Notes: generated by a model from the letters alone, not told the origin. A stretch of DNA of 64,000 bases from Nitrosomonas ureae (GCF_900108305.1 NZ_FNUX01000005.1:1-64000); one strand, 5' to 3'. Numbered from the stretch's first letter, positions 24,876 through 33,460 are shown. A program made the numbers and translations.

Positions 24876-25499
24876 TTAAATTGCTGATTCTTTTCTGCGA
24901 CGTGCCATGAATCCCAGCAACCCTAGACCAGCCAAAAGCATTGCGTAGGTTTGTGGTTCGGGTATCGGTGCTGTTGGGTATTCAACTATTAATCCTCCCC
25001 AATACGACAATTCCTCCACATCGTTCCATCTGCCTATGCCTGACCAGAATTGAAGCACCTCCTCATTTGCCCCAACCATATCAGGTTGCGGTATTATTCC
25101 ATCTCCACCGTATGTATCATTAGGTTCTACTGATGCCCAATTTGTGTATGACCAAGGTTCTCCTGTTACCCATTGCCAATTACCTCCCGGTTCAGGGCTA
25201 CCTACTGGTTGAAATCCACCAAGAAAGAAAGTATCGAGTTCAGATGGCCCTCCTAGAGCGTTAATAATGAAGGAGTTCTCTGCGGCCGATGTAATGGTTG
25301 CTAAATGACCATTTACTCCTAGATATACAGAGTTCTCTGCCATAATTTTTGCCTCGACCCACGTTATTCCCTCAGGGAAAGGTATTGCATCGTAGTAATG
25401 TCCATTTGTTTTCCATTGAACTGGCGAGGCTTGTGCCATGCCAACAACACCAGAAACCATAAGCCCTAACGCAAATCTATTTATTATGATCTTATTCAT
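24876..25499 (-). CDS. PEP-CTERM protein with C-type-lectin-like domain
   Basis: 207 residues. Signal peptide (MNKIIINRFALGLMVSGVVG, cleavage near AQASP). Residues about 30-175 have the C-type lectin plan: GHYYDAIPFPEGITWVEAKI, GHLATITSAAENSFI, FLGGFQP, GNWQWVTGEPWSYTNWASVE and GRWNDVEELSYWGGLIVEY. The C-terminus PEPQTYAMLLAGLGLLGFMA plus RRRK is a PEP-CTERM sorting tag, removed by an exosortase encoded elsewhere. The protein is thus exported and probably cell-surface or matrix bound; sugar binding is inferred. An FNR-type box lies 126 bp upstream. It is flanked by ~200-bp direct repeats, so the gene was inserted or trapped by duplication. Confidence 0.9.
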   Translation of the reverse strand: MNKIIINRFALGLMVSGVVGMAQASPVQWKTNGHYYDAIPFPEGITWVEAKIMAENSVYLGVNGHLATITSAAENSFIINALGGPSELDTFFLGGFQPVGSPEPGGNWQWVTGEPWSYTNWASVEPNDTYGGDGIIPQPDMVGANEEVLQFWSGIGRWNDVEELSYWGGLIVEYPTAPIPEPQTYAMLLAGLGLLGFMARRRKESAI

Positions 25500-25530
25500 C
25501 GTAACTTCTCCTTGTGTTTGTCGCCATTTT

Positions 25531-25564
25531 AGGAACCTAAGTCCCCGTTCTGAATTAATCTAAG
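25531..25564 (-). repeat. Remnant of a PEP-CTERM-gene 3' flank
   Basis: GGAACCTAAGTCCCCGTTC and following bases match 28743-28775, the terminator and last codons region of the other PEP-CTERM gene, with a few changes. Here it lies in the leader of the lectin-like gene, where no gene end exists, so it is a leftover of a lost tandem copy or of the duplication event. Confidence 0.55.
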
Positions 25565-25597
25565 TTAATTATTAGAATTGAATTATCCTCTATGGTC

Positions 25598-25638
25598 AAT
25601 ATATTATTTCTTATGTGTCTCGGTTTGATGTAAATCAA
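25598..25638 (-). promoter_or_regulatory. FNR/CRP-family box and -10 of the lectin-like PEP-CTERM gene
   Basis: TTGAT-GTAA-ATCAA at 25625-25638 is a perfect FNR/ANR-type site. On the minus strand TATATT (25603-25598) lies at the -10 position expected if the box is centred near -41.5, a class II activated promoter with start near 25590. Confidence 0.7.
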
Positions 25639-25761
25639 TAAGAGGCTAAATAGTATGAGTTTTTTTAGCTGTTGTGATTATTGACCGGCGTGAAGAAACT
25701 AATTACTTGCTAGTTTGGAAAGAATGACTGAGAAATCGATTGATTAAGGATAAATGAGTAA

Positions 25762-25967
25762 ATTTGCAGGGTTTTGCAGCAACGGATACGGATCAATCGG
25801 AATGCGGCTGAGCTTAAATTATATTCTGGCCTGTTACCACTGCGAATTCAGAGTAAGTGCTTTATAAGTTGGGATAAAACTCGTGCTTGATCCGATCGAC
25901 GTAATTGCTCAAATTCTTTTTTTCTAACCCGTATTCTTTCAGCGGCGATTCGATGGGGCAACCGATG
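25762..25967 (-). repeat. Direct repeat copy B, overlapping the 3' end of the GST-like gene
   Basis: Second copy of the 24581-24782 repeat. It contains the intact end of the GST-like gene and ~100 bp beyond, so this is the parental copy. Confidence 0.85.
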
Positions 25968-26563
25968 ATATTGATGAGGAGTCCGAATGCGGATGCATCG
26001 AGTGTTGTGGGTTGATCGCCCAGGAAATATTTTTTGTCATCTAGTGTTGCAGATAACGCATCGATATCTTGCTTGCCTAGCGCGAATATTTCGTTCGGCT
26101 GGTGTCTGCCGGTACCATGACCGTAAATTTGTCGCTGGATTTTCCGGCGTGTGCGATGAGCGACAATATCCTTGATAACGGGCGGTAATCCCCCGAAAAT
26201 CGCCTGCTTGTTGATTTGCCAGTTTTCGTCCGTGTATTGCCAGCGTGAATAAAGTGCGGCCCAGAACAGATGCTCTTCGAGTAAGCGCTGCATAGCAACC
26301 GATATTGCCAGTTCGACATTGTTCAATGCCTTATCCAGATCCTTATAAGAAGATTTTAAATAAGTGATGATGAAACGCGAATCTCCAATGGTTCTGCCGC
26401 TGTCCTCAATGTAAGGCAGTTTTCCTTTGGGGGCTCCTAGTGGCAATACAGGCACAATTTCATAATCAATTCCTGCCATTCGCAAGTAAGTTTCTATTTT
26501 GCAGCAGAAAGGGCTTAAATTCGGGATGCTCCAGGTACGTTCAAATTGATAAAGCTTTAGCAT
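25862..26563 (-). CDS. Glutathione S-transferase-like protein
   Basis: About 233 residues from MLKLYQFERTWSIPNLSPFC; the longer frame starting at 26644 lacks support. The N-terminal 75 residues are a thioredoxin-fold GST domain (SPFCCKIETYLRMAGIDYEI, APKGKLPYIEDSGRTIGDSR with the conserved cis-Pro and Ser), followed by an all-helical C-terminal domain ending with a LGDQPTTLDASAFGLL segment. It resembles the metaxin/FAXC-like subgroup of GST proteins. The CC pair at the active-site position may be redox active. The HxlR regulator is divergent from it, 137 bp away, and likely controls it. Its 3' end is duplicated at 24680-24782. Confidence 0.82.
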   Translation of the reverse strand: MLKLYQFERTWSIPNLSPFCCKIETYLRMAGIDYEIVPVLPLGAPKGKLPYIEDSGRTIGDSRFIITYLKSSYKDLDKALNNVELAISVAMQRLLEEHLFWAALYSRWQYTDENWQINKQAIFGGLPPVIKDIVAHRTRRKIQRQIYGHGTGRHQPNEIFALGKQDIDALSATLDDKKYFLGDQPTTLDASAFGLLINIIGCPIESPLKEYGLEKKNLSNYVDRIKHEFYPNL

Positions 26564-26700
26564 GTCTACAGCCTTAAATGTGATTGATCGAGTATTTACT
26601 TGTATAATGCAAGTGACTTTATCGCATAAGCTTGTTAATGGCAAGTGACTGTAAGGGTATTGTGTGATTTACTTTTTTATATCATAGAGGTTAATGGCTG

Positions 26701-27057
26701 ATGGTTGATCATGACGAACAAAACCACGAACGATCTTGTTGTCCGATAGCTTGTGCCTTGGATCATTTAGGGGACAAATGGACTCTGTTGCTTATTCGGG
26801 ATTTGTTGTTGGGTAAGAAACGCTACCAAGAATTCCTGGAATCGCCAGAGCAAATTGCTACCAATATATTGGCGAATCGGCTTAAGAAACTGGAAGCTGC
26901 CGGTTTTTTAACGCTGCAGACGTATCAGAAAAACCCGGTACGATACGAATATGTGCTGACAAAAAAGGGGAAGGATCTAAGACAGGTATTACAAGCGCTA
27001 GTGGAATGGGGAAAAACATACTATCCAGGCACAGAAGTTTTTAAACCGTATGGGTGA
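26701..27057 (+). CDS. HxlR-family winged-helix transcriptional regulator
   Basis: 118 residues. The HxlR/DUF24 hallmark is complete: CPIACALDHLGDKWTLLLIR at residues 14-33, LLGKKRYQEFLESPEQIATN, ILANRLKKLEAAGFLTLQ and YVLTKKGKDLRQVLQALVEW. The Cys near the start is the conserved sensing cysteine of redox- or aldehyde-responsive members. It is divergent from the GST-like gene, the probable target. AGAGG precedes the ATG. Confidence 0.93.
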   Translation: MVDHDEQNHERSCCPIACALDHLGDKWTLLLIRDLLLGKKRYQEFLESPEQIATNILANRLKKLEAAGFLTLQTYQKNPVRYEYVLTKKGKDLRQVLQALVEWGKTYYPGTEVFKPYG

Positions 27058-27079
27058 AATAGTAGTTTTCCATCTTGGC

Positions 27080-27109
27080 GAGCGCCCCGTAATAAATTCC
27101 GGAGCGCTC
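27080..27109. terminator. Hairpin between convergent hxlR-type and Rh50 genes
   Basis: GAGCGC (27080-27085) pairs with GCGCTC (27104-27109), extended inward by CCG/CGG with one wobble. No T-run on either side, so its strength as a terminator is uncertain. Confidence 0.5.
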
Positions 27110-27120
27110 AGTAAAAGAAA

Positions 27121-28497
27121 TTATGCAATGGATTCCGGTTTCTCTCCGGTCTCACGATTTTGCGTCGCGGCAATGTTGCTCTCTAACGTCATAACCCGCA
27201 ATTCCAATCTTGCAATTAATGCTTTGGTCTCAGGAGATTCCATCGGAGCGTGCGGTTTATTAGCCGTAGAAGTTTGAATTTCCAGAGCTTCGACACGCGT
27301 TTGCAGCCGCTCCGGAAGTTTTTCTGTTTCCGGTCCTGCAAGGTGCGTAAACTCTACGCTATCTTCATAAGGCTCACGTGTGGTGCCGGTTGCCTTGATG
27401 ATGGCACCTGCGATCAAGCCGCCAACAATCGCGATGATAAGCGTTATCATGATGCCATTAAACTGTCCGATTGCAATACCGGGAACTACCAGGAACGCAC
27501 TCAGGCCACCTAATAACCCGGGCATTCCGTGCAAATTATGCACACCGCAGGTATCCACGATTTTAAATTTTGATTCCAGTAACGGCTGCAAAAACACAAA
27601 GCCCAAAACAGAAAGTATTCCGGCGAGCAGACCGATGCCGAAAGCGCCGGTAGGCGACACGACATCGCATACGGAACCGATAGCCACGCCGCCGGCCAAC
27701 GCGGCATTAGCCATATCCACCATGGAGGTTTTACCGTGATGCAGTTTGGAACTCAGGAAATAAGTGGCGATGGTCGCGCCGCACAATGCCAACAGGGTGT
27801 TGACCACGGTTTGCGGCATGTTCTCTAATGGCACCAGCGCAGTGGCAAAGCTTGGCCAGAACAACCACAGCACCATGGAACCCAGCATGGCGAATCGGTC
27901 CGAAGTATGATCGGACTCGATCAGTTTGCTGCGTTGATACTCGGTGGTTAGAACAATGGACGCGCTTAATCCAAAATAGGCTCCGAAAGCATGAATGACC
28001 ATCGAACCGGCGGTGTCTTTAAATCCCGTGGTATAGCCGATGGCATCATCGAGCACGATCCATTCGTTCAGCAGATAAAGCGGAACAACTAACAGTGCCA
28101 GCAGGGCATATTGAAATACGCGTAAACGGCCCAATACCGCACCCATCGCGATCAGGGTTGTAGCAACGGACAATTCCGCGAATAACAGCGAATCAAGCGT
28201 ATGCGGCGATAGCTGGTGTCCGAAAATACCGTTTGCGCGCAACAGAATGTAGAGTGGAAGTCCTACCGCAACAACCAGATAGGTGCCGGTTACCGCACCA
28301 AAGCCATAACGGCGCACGAATACCATTAGAAAACCGAAACCAATCAACAGCATGGCCAAGATATGAATGATGTAATTATACTGCGCGACCACACGCGCTT
28401 CACTTAAAACGGACGTTTCTGCACTGACTAAGCCGCTGAAACTCAGGAGAAGCAGACCGATTGCTCCTGATAGTATCGGATTAAAGCTTTTACTCAT
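27121..28497 (-). CDS. rh50: Rh50-type ammonia/ammonium channel
   Basis: 458 residues. Signal peptide (cleaved near VSAET), then eleven membrane segments of the Amt/Rh fold. The twin-His pair is at H169 (GSMVIHAFGAYFG) and H323 (VHNLHGMPGLLGG), very close to the numbering known for the Nitrosomonas europaea Rh50 channel; HAFGAYFGL marks Rh rather than Amt. It conducts ammonia, the energy substrate of these bacteria, across the inner membrane. A C-terminal tail of about 80 residues is charged and carries two helical heptad stretches (LPERLQTRVEALEI and LIARLELRVMTLES), perhaps a trimer-interaction element. AAGGAAAATCAC precedes the ATG. Confidence 0.93.
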   Translation of the reverse strand: MSKSFNPILSGAIGLLLLSFSGLVSAETSVLSEARVVAQYNYIIHILAMLLIGFGFLMVFVRRYGFGAVTGTYLVVAVGLPLYILLRANGIFGHQLSPHTLDSLLFAELSVATTLIAMGAVLGRLRVFQYALLALLVVPLYLLNEWIVLDDAIGYTTGFKDTAGSMVIHAFGAYFGLSASIVLTTEYQRSKLIESDHTSDRFAMLGSMVLWLFWPSFATALVPLENMPQTVVNTLLALCGATIATYFLSSKLHHGKTSMVDMANAALAGGVAIGSVCDVVSPTGAFGIGLLAGILSVLGFVFLQPLLESKFKIVDTCGVHNLHGMPGLLGGLSAFLVVPGIAIGQFNGIMITLIIAIVGGLIAGAIIKATGTTREPYEDSVEFTHLAGPETEKLPERLQTRVEALEIQTSTANKPHAPMESPETKALIARLELRVMTLESNIAATQNRETGEKPESIA

Positions 28498-28732
28498 GTG
28501 ATTTTCCTTATTTTAGTGATTTCTCGGGTTAATCCTCGACGAGATCCAGAGGAAGGGGTATAGGATGTTGAAGCTACAAAACCCCACCGAGAGTGTGAGC
28601 TTTAATTACCTTAAAGACAATAGGGATTAGAGAAATAATTATGAAGTGGATAGACTGCAGGGGATCTCGCAATCGTTATTGTGCAGGCTAACGCGTTATA
28701 GAACCCTGGGTTATTGTTAATTCACAGCACTG

Positions 28733-28761
28733 AATAAAAACGGGAACCTAAGCCCCCGTTC
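28733..28761 (-). terminator. Terminator of the second PEP-CTERM gene
   Basis: On the minus strand AACGGG...CCCGTT form the stem (28760-28755 with 28744-28739), followed by TTTTTATT. The flank is homologous to that of the lectin-like gene and to the remnant at 25531-25564. Confidence 0.7.
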
Positions 28762-28782
28762 AGGATTAAATCCAAGTCTAAA

Positions 28783-29529
28783 TCAAATTGCAGCTTCTTT
28801 TCTGCGATGTGCCATGAATCCGATCACCCCTAAACCCGCTAATAACATGGCATAGGTTTCGGGTTCCGGGACAGCAGTAACGTTGACGTAATCATAGCGT
28901 GTCGTTGATTCCCACACTGAACCCAGCGCTATTCCGCCAGTTAGAATAGGGTTGTCATCACGGAAATACCCGCCTGACATTCCATTGATTGTGACATCGA
29001 AGTCTCCACCTACTGCTCGAACCTGAACAGTATTGTCGCTGTCATTCAAAACTCCCGGAGCCACGCGGTAAGAATCCAAAATGTCATAACTATTATCAGG
29101 AGTTGTTTTGATTAGACTAACGGTATTGCGGCCCTCCTCATCAGGCCAGGAAGGTGTATTAATCCATAGTCGATAGTGCGTTCCTTCCGCAAATCCATGC
29201 ATGTCTTGCACACGAAATGCTATTTGACTGTTGTACCAATCATCGCCCCCACCCAGTGGATTGAAACGGGTCGTAAATTCATAATCTGACCAGGTGGAAT
29301 CTCCTTCGTGCGTCATAATAAAAGCATCACGGCTCCCGGGCGTAGAACCCTGCGTTCTGACCCATCCATCATCCATGGTGGCATGGCCTCTTTGGATTTC
29401 CCATGCAGATCCCAGGCTCGTGCCGCTAAAATCATCGCTGAATAGCGTAACTGCATGAACCGGATTAACACTCACAAAAATCAATCCACTCAATAGAGTG
29501 CTGATTAAATTAACTTTAAAAGCCTTCAT
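28783..29529 (-). CDS. PEP-CTERM protein with concanavalin-like beta-sandwich domain
   Basis: 248 residues. Signal peptide to about residue 26 (NPVHAVTLF). Residues about 28-220 read as a LamG/concanavalin-type beta-sandwich: FSDDFSGTSLGSAWEIQRGH, WSDYEFTTRFNPLG, QIAFRVQDMHGFAEGTHYRL, VQVRAVGGDFDVTINGMSGG and ITLGS-like GGIALGSVWES. The tail PEPETYAMLLAGLGVIGFMA plus HRRK is a PEP-CTERM tag. Exported and sorted to the surface or matrix. The last codons and terminator are homologous to those of the lectin-like gene. An FNR-type box stands 122 bp upstream. Confidence 0.88.
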   Translation of the reverse strand: MKAFKVNLISTLLSGLIFVSVNPVHAVTLFSDDFSGTSLGSAWEIQRGHATMDDGWVRTQGSTPGSRDAFIMTHEGDSTWSDYEFTTRFNPLGGGDDWYNSQIAFRVQDMHGFAEGTHYRLWINTPSWPDEEGRNTVSLIKTTPDNSYDILDSYRVAPGVLNDSDNTVQVRAVGGDFDVTINGMSGGYFRDDNPILTGGIALGSVWESTTRYDYVNVTAVPEPETYAMLLAGLGVIGFMAHRRKEAAI

Positions 29530-29953
29530 TATTTCTTCTCCTAAAAATAAGCTCCATAAACGAAATGAGCAAAGCAGTCAGACTGCCTTGTATTCTCGAA
29601 TTCGCCCAGTATTGCAGCACTTCATTATCGTATGGTCACCGCAAGCCAATTTGATGTAAATCAACATAAGATGAATTGGCAATGGGATGAACGATTAATC
29701 GCCGGGTTGGTAAAACCCGAAAGTGTCGAGTAATGGTTTGTTAGCTTTTGGTTGAGACTTGCTATTCCAGGATCGTGCGGGCGTGATAGATCACGAATTG
29801 AGAATTTTGTTGATGAATCACATATATTTTTGTTTCGTAATCTATATTCGTGATTCTATATTTGATGTTTTTTCTGTTTTGTGTGCAAACGAGAGGGACT
29901 GCTAGAGGTCTTAATTCGAGCCGAGCATAGCCGTAAAATTGTATAGCTGCTTA
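29530..29953. other. Control region of the second PEP-CTERM gene; otherwise gene-free
   Basis: 424 bp. Carries the FNR-type promoter; from about 29700 to 29953 it holds AT-rich sequence downstream of the CNP1-like gene without recognisable elements. Confidence 0.5.
29624..29664 (-). promoter_or_regulatory. FNR/CRP-family box and -10 of the second PEP-CTERM gene
   Basis: TTGAT-GTAA-ATCAA at 29651-29664, identical to the box of the lectin-like gene. The minus-strand hexamer GATAAT (29629-29624) lies at exactly the same distance, giving a predicted start near 29616 and class II geometry. Confidence 0.72.
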
Positions 29954-30460
29954 CTAGCGGTAAATAGTACGATGTATACCGGCTTTTAAAGCTTGAATAG
30001 CATCTTCCGTGCTGGTTACGATTTGCCGATGCGGACAAAAGATATTTTTAGCCAGTTCGCGTTGTGCGTTAAATTGCTGCACCAATTCAATCTGTTGCCA
30101 TTCCGATGCACGGGGTTGTATCCAGGTTTTATCATCTCTCCCGAGCGCATACAGTTTTCGTTCGCTGGTAGCGCAGCGGATGCCCTCGTAGCTGACATTG
30201 AGAGCGCCTGTGGATGATTTGACGACTAAAGTAAAGCGGATCACGCCATCTTCACCGATATTAATGGAAGTCGGATCAACCAAATACTGATTACTGGAGG
30301 CAACACCCGCATCGAATTCCATCAGGTTTGCGGCATCAGGGTAGGTTGGGAGTTGCGCCAATTGCTCGACCCACGGTTTGTCACTTTCAAATTGATCCTT
30401 GAAAGGTGGCTTGGCACAGGCCAGCAGCAAGAGGCAAAGTAAAACACAAATTCGTTTCAT
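29954..30460 (-). CDS. CNP1-like family lipoprotein
   Basis: 168 residues. Lipoprotein signal MKRICVLLCLLLLAC with lipobox LLAC. The rest fits the CNP1-like family of betaproteobacteria: KPWVEQLAQLPTYPDAANLM, FTLVVKSSTGALNVSYEGIR with CATSERKLYALG, and KNIFCPHRQIV. The role is unknown. The ATG overlaps the stop of the Fe-S/DUF3501 gene (ATGA), so it is the last gene of the rubrerythrin operon and probably an envelope protein. Confidence 0.85.
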   Translation of the reverse strand: MKRICVLLCLLLLACAKPPFKDQFESDKPWVEQLAQLPTYPDAANLMEFDAGVASSNQYLVDPTSINIGEDGVIRFTLVVKSSTGALNVSYEGIRCATSERKLYALGRDDKTWIQPRASEWQQIELVQQFNAQRELAKNIFCPHRQIVTSTEDAIQALKAGIHRTIYR

Positions 30461-32439
30461 GCAGCGGATAAATCTTTCAACAATGAGGCGCGGATATTGC
30501 CGTCGACCGTATTGATCGATGCCTGATAAGCGGAATGATCAACGCCCATACTCAAAGCCGCGCCGCGATGAAGCGATTGAATCATTTCGGGAGTGAGCTC
30601 AAAGCGAAGAAAATGGACCGCTGAGGTTTTTTCGCTGTTTTCCCGTTCAAGATCTTCGTCAGCGATGGCATATACCGATGCATGTTCAGCAATTTTGACC
30701 CACACCTTATCTTCTACACCGATCAAACCGGCTAATTTAGCGGCACGTACTGCGGGATCCGGATATTCAATCAACATCGTGGCTTTCCAGTTATGCCCAT
30801 CTGGAATCAATGGCGCGTATGTTTCAAGTTCGTGCATGATTTCATCGTCTTGAAAAATGCGTTCGACATACAGCATTTCCTGGATCTGATAGCGAATGGT
30901 TAAAGCATCTTCGAAAATAAGCGTGATATTTTCTCCCAGCGGAATTTTGCGCATTTTTTTATGCGCCATCACCTGAGTTCGAAAATCCTTGCGGATTTTG
31001 GCATATGCTTCCAGTGTCAGCAGATCATCGCGGGTAATTTTAGTCATGTATTTTTCATTAGGAGTGGATTGGGTAACCGGCGTAGGGTTATCAACCGATG
31101 GGTGTGTGGAGTCAGAATCGTAAGCCATGCGTAATAAAGTAAGCGGGTGGAGCTTTTGTGCCTTGCTTGCACCGATACCTTGCTCGATATGCCGCGCAGC
31201 AATGGCGCAATCCGAACTGATGTAATCCGGATCGGAAGCAGCCATTTGTTTGAAAACGGGGCGGCCTATTTTCATGGAATCCGCAAAGTGCTCGCTTTTC
31301 ACACCCCAGGTTCCATCATGCCCTGAGCAGCGTTCGACAGTGTTGATGGTTGTTTCCGGAATAAGCTGCAGTATATCGCGTGTCTTTTTTCCAATGTTTT
31401 GTACCCGTTGATGGCAAGGAATATGATAAGCCACAGTGCCGAGGGGTTTCTTGAAATCCGTTTTGAGCAATTTATCCTGATTTCTTAATACCAGGTATTC
31501 AAATGGGTCAAACATCGCAGCGGCGACGGTCTGAACTGCTTCATCCTCAGGAAATAAGAGGGGCAATTCCTGTTTGTACATCAAGGTGCAAGAGGGTACC
31601 GCGGAGAGAATGGCATATCCTTCCCGGGCTAATTTCAGCAAAGGTGGAATATTTTTATTTTTAAGTTTTTCCACTGTGTCCAAATCACCCAGTTCCAGTT
31701 TAGGCATACCACAACACGCCTCTTTTTCAACCAGACAGGTGGGAATCTCGTTATGTGCCAGTATTTTTAATAAATCATGCCCAATACCGGGTTCGTTATA
31801 GTTGACGTAGCAAGTCGCATAAATGGCAACTTTTCCGGGCGTGCGCGTACCATCAATAACAGGGAAGCTGGGATTGGGTTCCGCATTTGGACGAAATTTC
31901 CGGGTTGCATACTCCGGTAATTTTCTGTCGGCATGAATTCCCAACACGCTATCCATCAGCTTCCGTGCGGCGGGTGCTTTGTTCACTGCATTAACGGTTT
32001 GGACTACTACAGGAATAGTGGCTAAGGTGCCCATCAGGTCCGTGCTTGACAGCAATTTGTCACGAAACCCTGCACCTTGGCGCTTATATTTGACCGACTT
32101 CGCGCGCAGCATCAAATGCGGGAAATCGATATTCCATTCATGCGGCGGCACATAGGGGCATTTGGTCATAAAGCACATATCGCAGAGATAACAGCGGTCA
32201 ACTACTTCCCAGAACTGGTTTTGGTCGACGCCATCCAATTCACCTGTAGTGCTTTCATCAATCAGATCAAACAGACGTGGAAAGGCCGTGCATAAATTGA
32301 CGCAACGACGGCATCCGTGGCAAATATCGAAAACCCGCTCCAGTTCCTGGTTCAAGCTGGCTTCGCTATAAAAATCAGGGTTTTTCCAATCAATGGGATG
32401 GCGCTTGGGTGCTTCGAGACTGCCTTCGCGGGTGGTCAT
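30457..32439 (-). CDS. Fe-S oxidoreductase (GlpC/HdrD-like) fused to DUF3501
   Basis: 660 residues. Residues about 30-110 bind two [4Fe-4S] clusters (CHGCRRCVNLCTAFP and CYLCDMCFMTKCPYVPP). Residues about 200-420 carry two cysteine-rich CCG-type domains (YATCYVNYNEPG...EACCGMPKLELGD, and HIPCHQRVQN...ERCSGHDGTWGV), as in heterodisulfide-reductase-like proteins. A Pro/Ser/Thr linker (about 440-464) leads to M465, where a DUF3501 domain begins (MTKITRDDLLTLEAYAKIRK) and runs to the end. In many bacteria rubrerythrin, this oxidoreductase and DUF3501 are three adjacent genes; here the last two are one protein with the old start Met still visible. Probably an electron-transfer protein for peroxide defence with rubrerythrin. 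Confidence 0.9.
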   Translation of the reverse strand: MTTREGSLEAPKRHPIDWKNPDFYSEASLNQELERVFDICHGCRRCVNLCTAFPRLFDLIDESTTGELDGVDQNQFWEVVDRCYLCDMCFMTKCPYVPPHEWNIDFPHLMLRAKSVKYKRQGAGFRDKLLSSTDLMGTLATIPVVVQTVNAVNKAPAARKLMDSVLGIHADRKLPEYATRKFRPNAEPNPSFPVIDGTRTPGKVAIYATCYVNYNEPGIGHDLLKILAHNEIPTCLVEKEACCGMPKLELGDLDTVEKLKNKNIPPLLKLAREGYAILSAVPSCTLMYKQELPLLFPEDEAVQTVAAAMFDPFEYLVLRNQDKLLKTDFKKPLGTVAYHIPCHQRVQNIGKKTRDILQLIPETTINTVERCSGHDGTWGVKSEHFADSMKIGRPVFKQMAASDPDYISSDCAIAARHIEQGIGASKAQKLHPLTLLRMAYDSDSTHPSVDNPTPVTQSTPNEKYMTKITRDDLLTLEAYAKIRKDFRTQVMAHKKMRKIPLGENITLIFEDALTIRYQIQEMLYVERIFQDDEIMHELETYAPLIPDGHNWKATMLIEYPDPAVRAAKLAGLIGVEDKVWVKIAEHASVYAIADEDLERENSEKTSAVHFLRFELTPEMIQSLHRGAALSMGVDHSAYQASINTVDGNIRASLLKDLSAA

Positions 32440-32554
32440 AATAAGTTTGGCATATCAAAAATTTTGAATAAGGCAATGCCGGGGTTTAACCAAAAAAACC
32501 AATCTGGACAAACCCACGGGCTTCTAACTACACGCAACCATATAATCGTGCGAA

Positions 32555-32974
32555 TTAATCCGCCAAACCGTCCAACGCGCGCTGGAAGCGATTGGCGTGA
32601 GAGCGTTCGGCCTTGGCTAGGGTTTCAAACCAGTCGGCGATTTCATCGAATCCTTCGTCGCGAGCTGTTTTTGCCATACCGGGATACATGTCGGTGTATT
32701 CATGTGTTTCACCCGCGATGGCAGTTTTCAGATTGTCGCGGGAAGCGCCAAAGGGCATGCCGGTGGCCGGATCGCCACAATTCTCCAGGTATTCCAGATG
32801 GCCGTGGGCATGACCTGTTTCGCCTTCTGCAGTAGAACGAAATACGGAAGCCACGTCGTTTTGCCCTTCCACATCCGCTTTAGCTGCGAAATACAAGTAG
32901 CGGCGATTGGCTTGAGATTCCCCGGCAAAAGCGGCTTTCAGATTACCTTCAGTTTTAGATCCTTTAAGTTCCAT
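32555..32974 (-). CDS. Rubrerythrin (diiron domain only)
   Basis: 139 residues from the second of two adjacent ATGs, which has the better spacing to AGGAG. A four-helix ferritin-like domain with the iron ligands in [54 protein letters not shown] and [13 protein letters not shown]. The C-terminal rubredoxin domain of classical rubrerythrin is absent. Such proteins reduce hydrogen peroxide with electrons from a partner, here probably the Fe-S oxidoreductase encoded 115 bp downstream. Confidence 0.93.
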   Translation of the reverse strand: MELKGSKTEGNLKAAFAGESQANRRYLYFAAKADVEGQNDVASVFRSTAEGETGHAHGHLEYLENCGDPATGMPFGASRDNLKTAIAGETHEYTDMYPGMAKTARDEGFDEIADWFETLAKAERSHANRFQRALDGLAD

Positions 32975-33460
32975 CATTTTCTCCTTTTTGATTAATATGT
33001 AGTTATATTTGATATCGATGAAGAAATGTATTTATGTATTGCACAAAAAAAATCAAGATTAGCTGATAGATGAAGGTATGGGGTAATAGTTGCAGCACCT
33101 TGTCAACATTCTCTTAATCTATTCAGGACATGGTGAGTACGCATAAAATACAAAATCCGATCTGTTCAGGGAGACTATCGAAGGGCTTGTGGATTGTCAA
33201 CTATCTGCTTGCAGATCAGTCTGGAACGGATAAATTATCCGATCGATTCGTAATCCGGATTTACGTTGTGGATAAGTCACTTTGCCGAGTAAAAGCAGCG
33301 TAAGAATTTCGCTACTATTCATCGCGGACTTGCATTGCTGTAGAATCAATCGAATTTGATTGCAGCAGATTATTTGCTGTTATCTTTTGATTCAGTGAGT
33401 TCCGTATTTCATTTTTATCGACAGTTTTTTGTTTAATCACTGTATCAATTAATCTAGCGT
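32975..33460. other. Long divergent spacer between rubrerythrin and the MFS gene
   Basis: 486 bp. No gene is supported in any frame. A near-FNR sequence (TTGATATCGATGAA, one mismatch from TTGAT-N4-ATCAA) lies at about 33008-33021, 35-45 bp upstream of the rubrerythrin start. Other promoter elements are not clear. Confidence 0.4.

Larger units (their letters stand above)
25500..25861. other. Control region of the lectin-like PEP-CTERM gene plus start of repeat copy B
   Basis: 362 bp without a gene. Contains a remnant of a PEP-CTERM gene terminator (25531-25564), an FNR box with matched -10, and from 25762 the second direct repeat. Confidence 0.6.
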
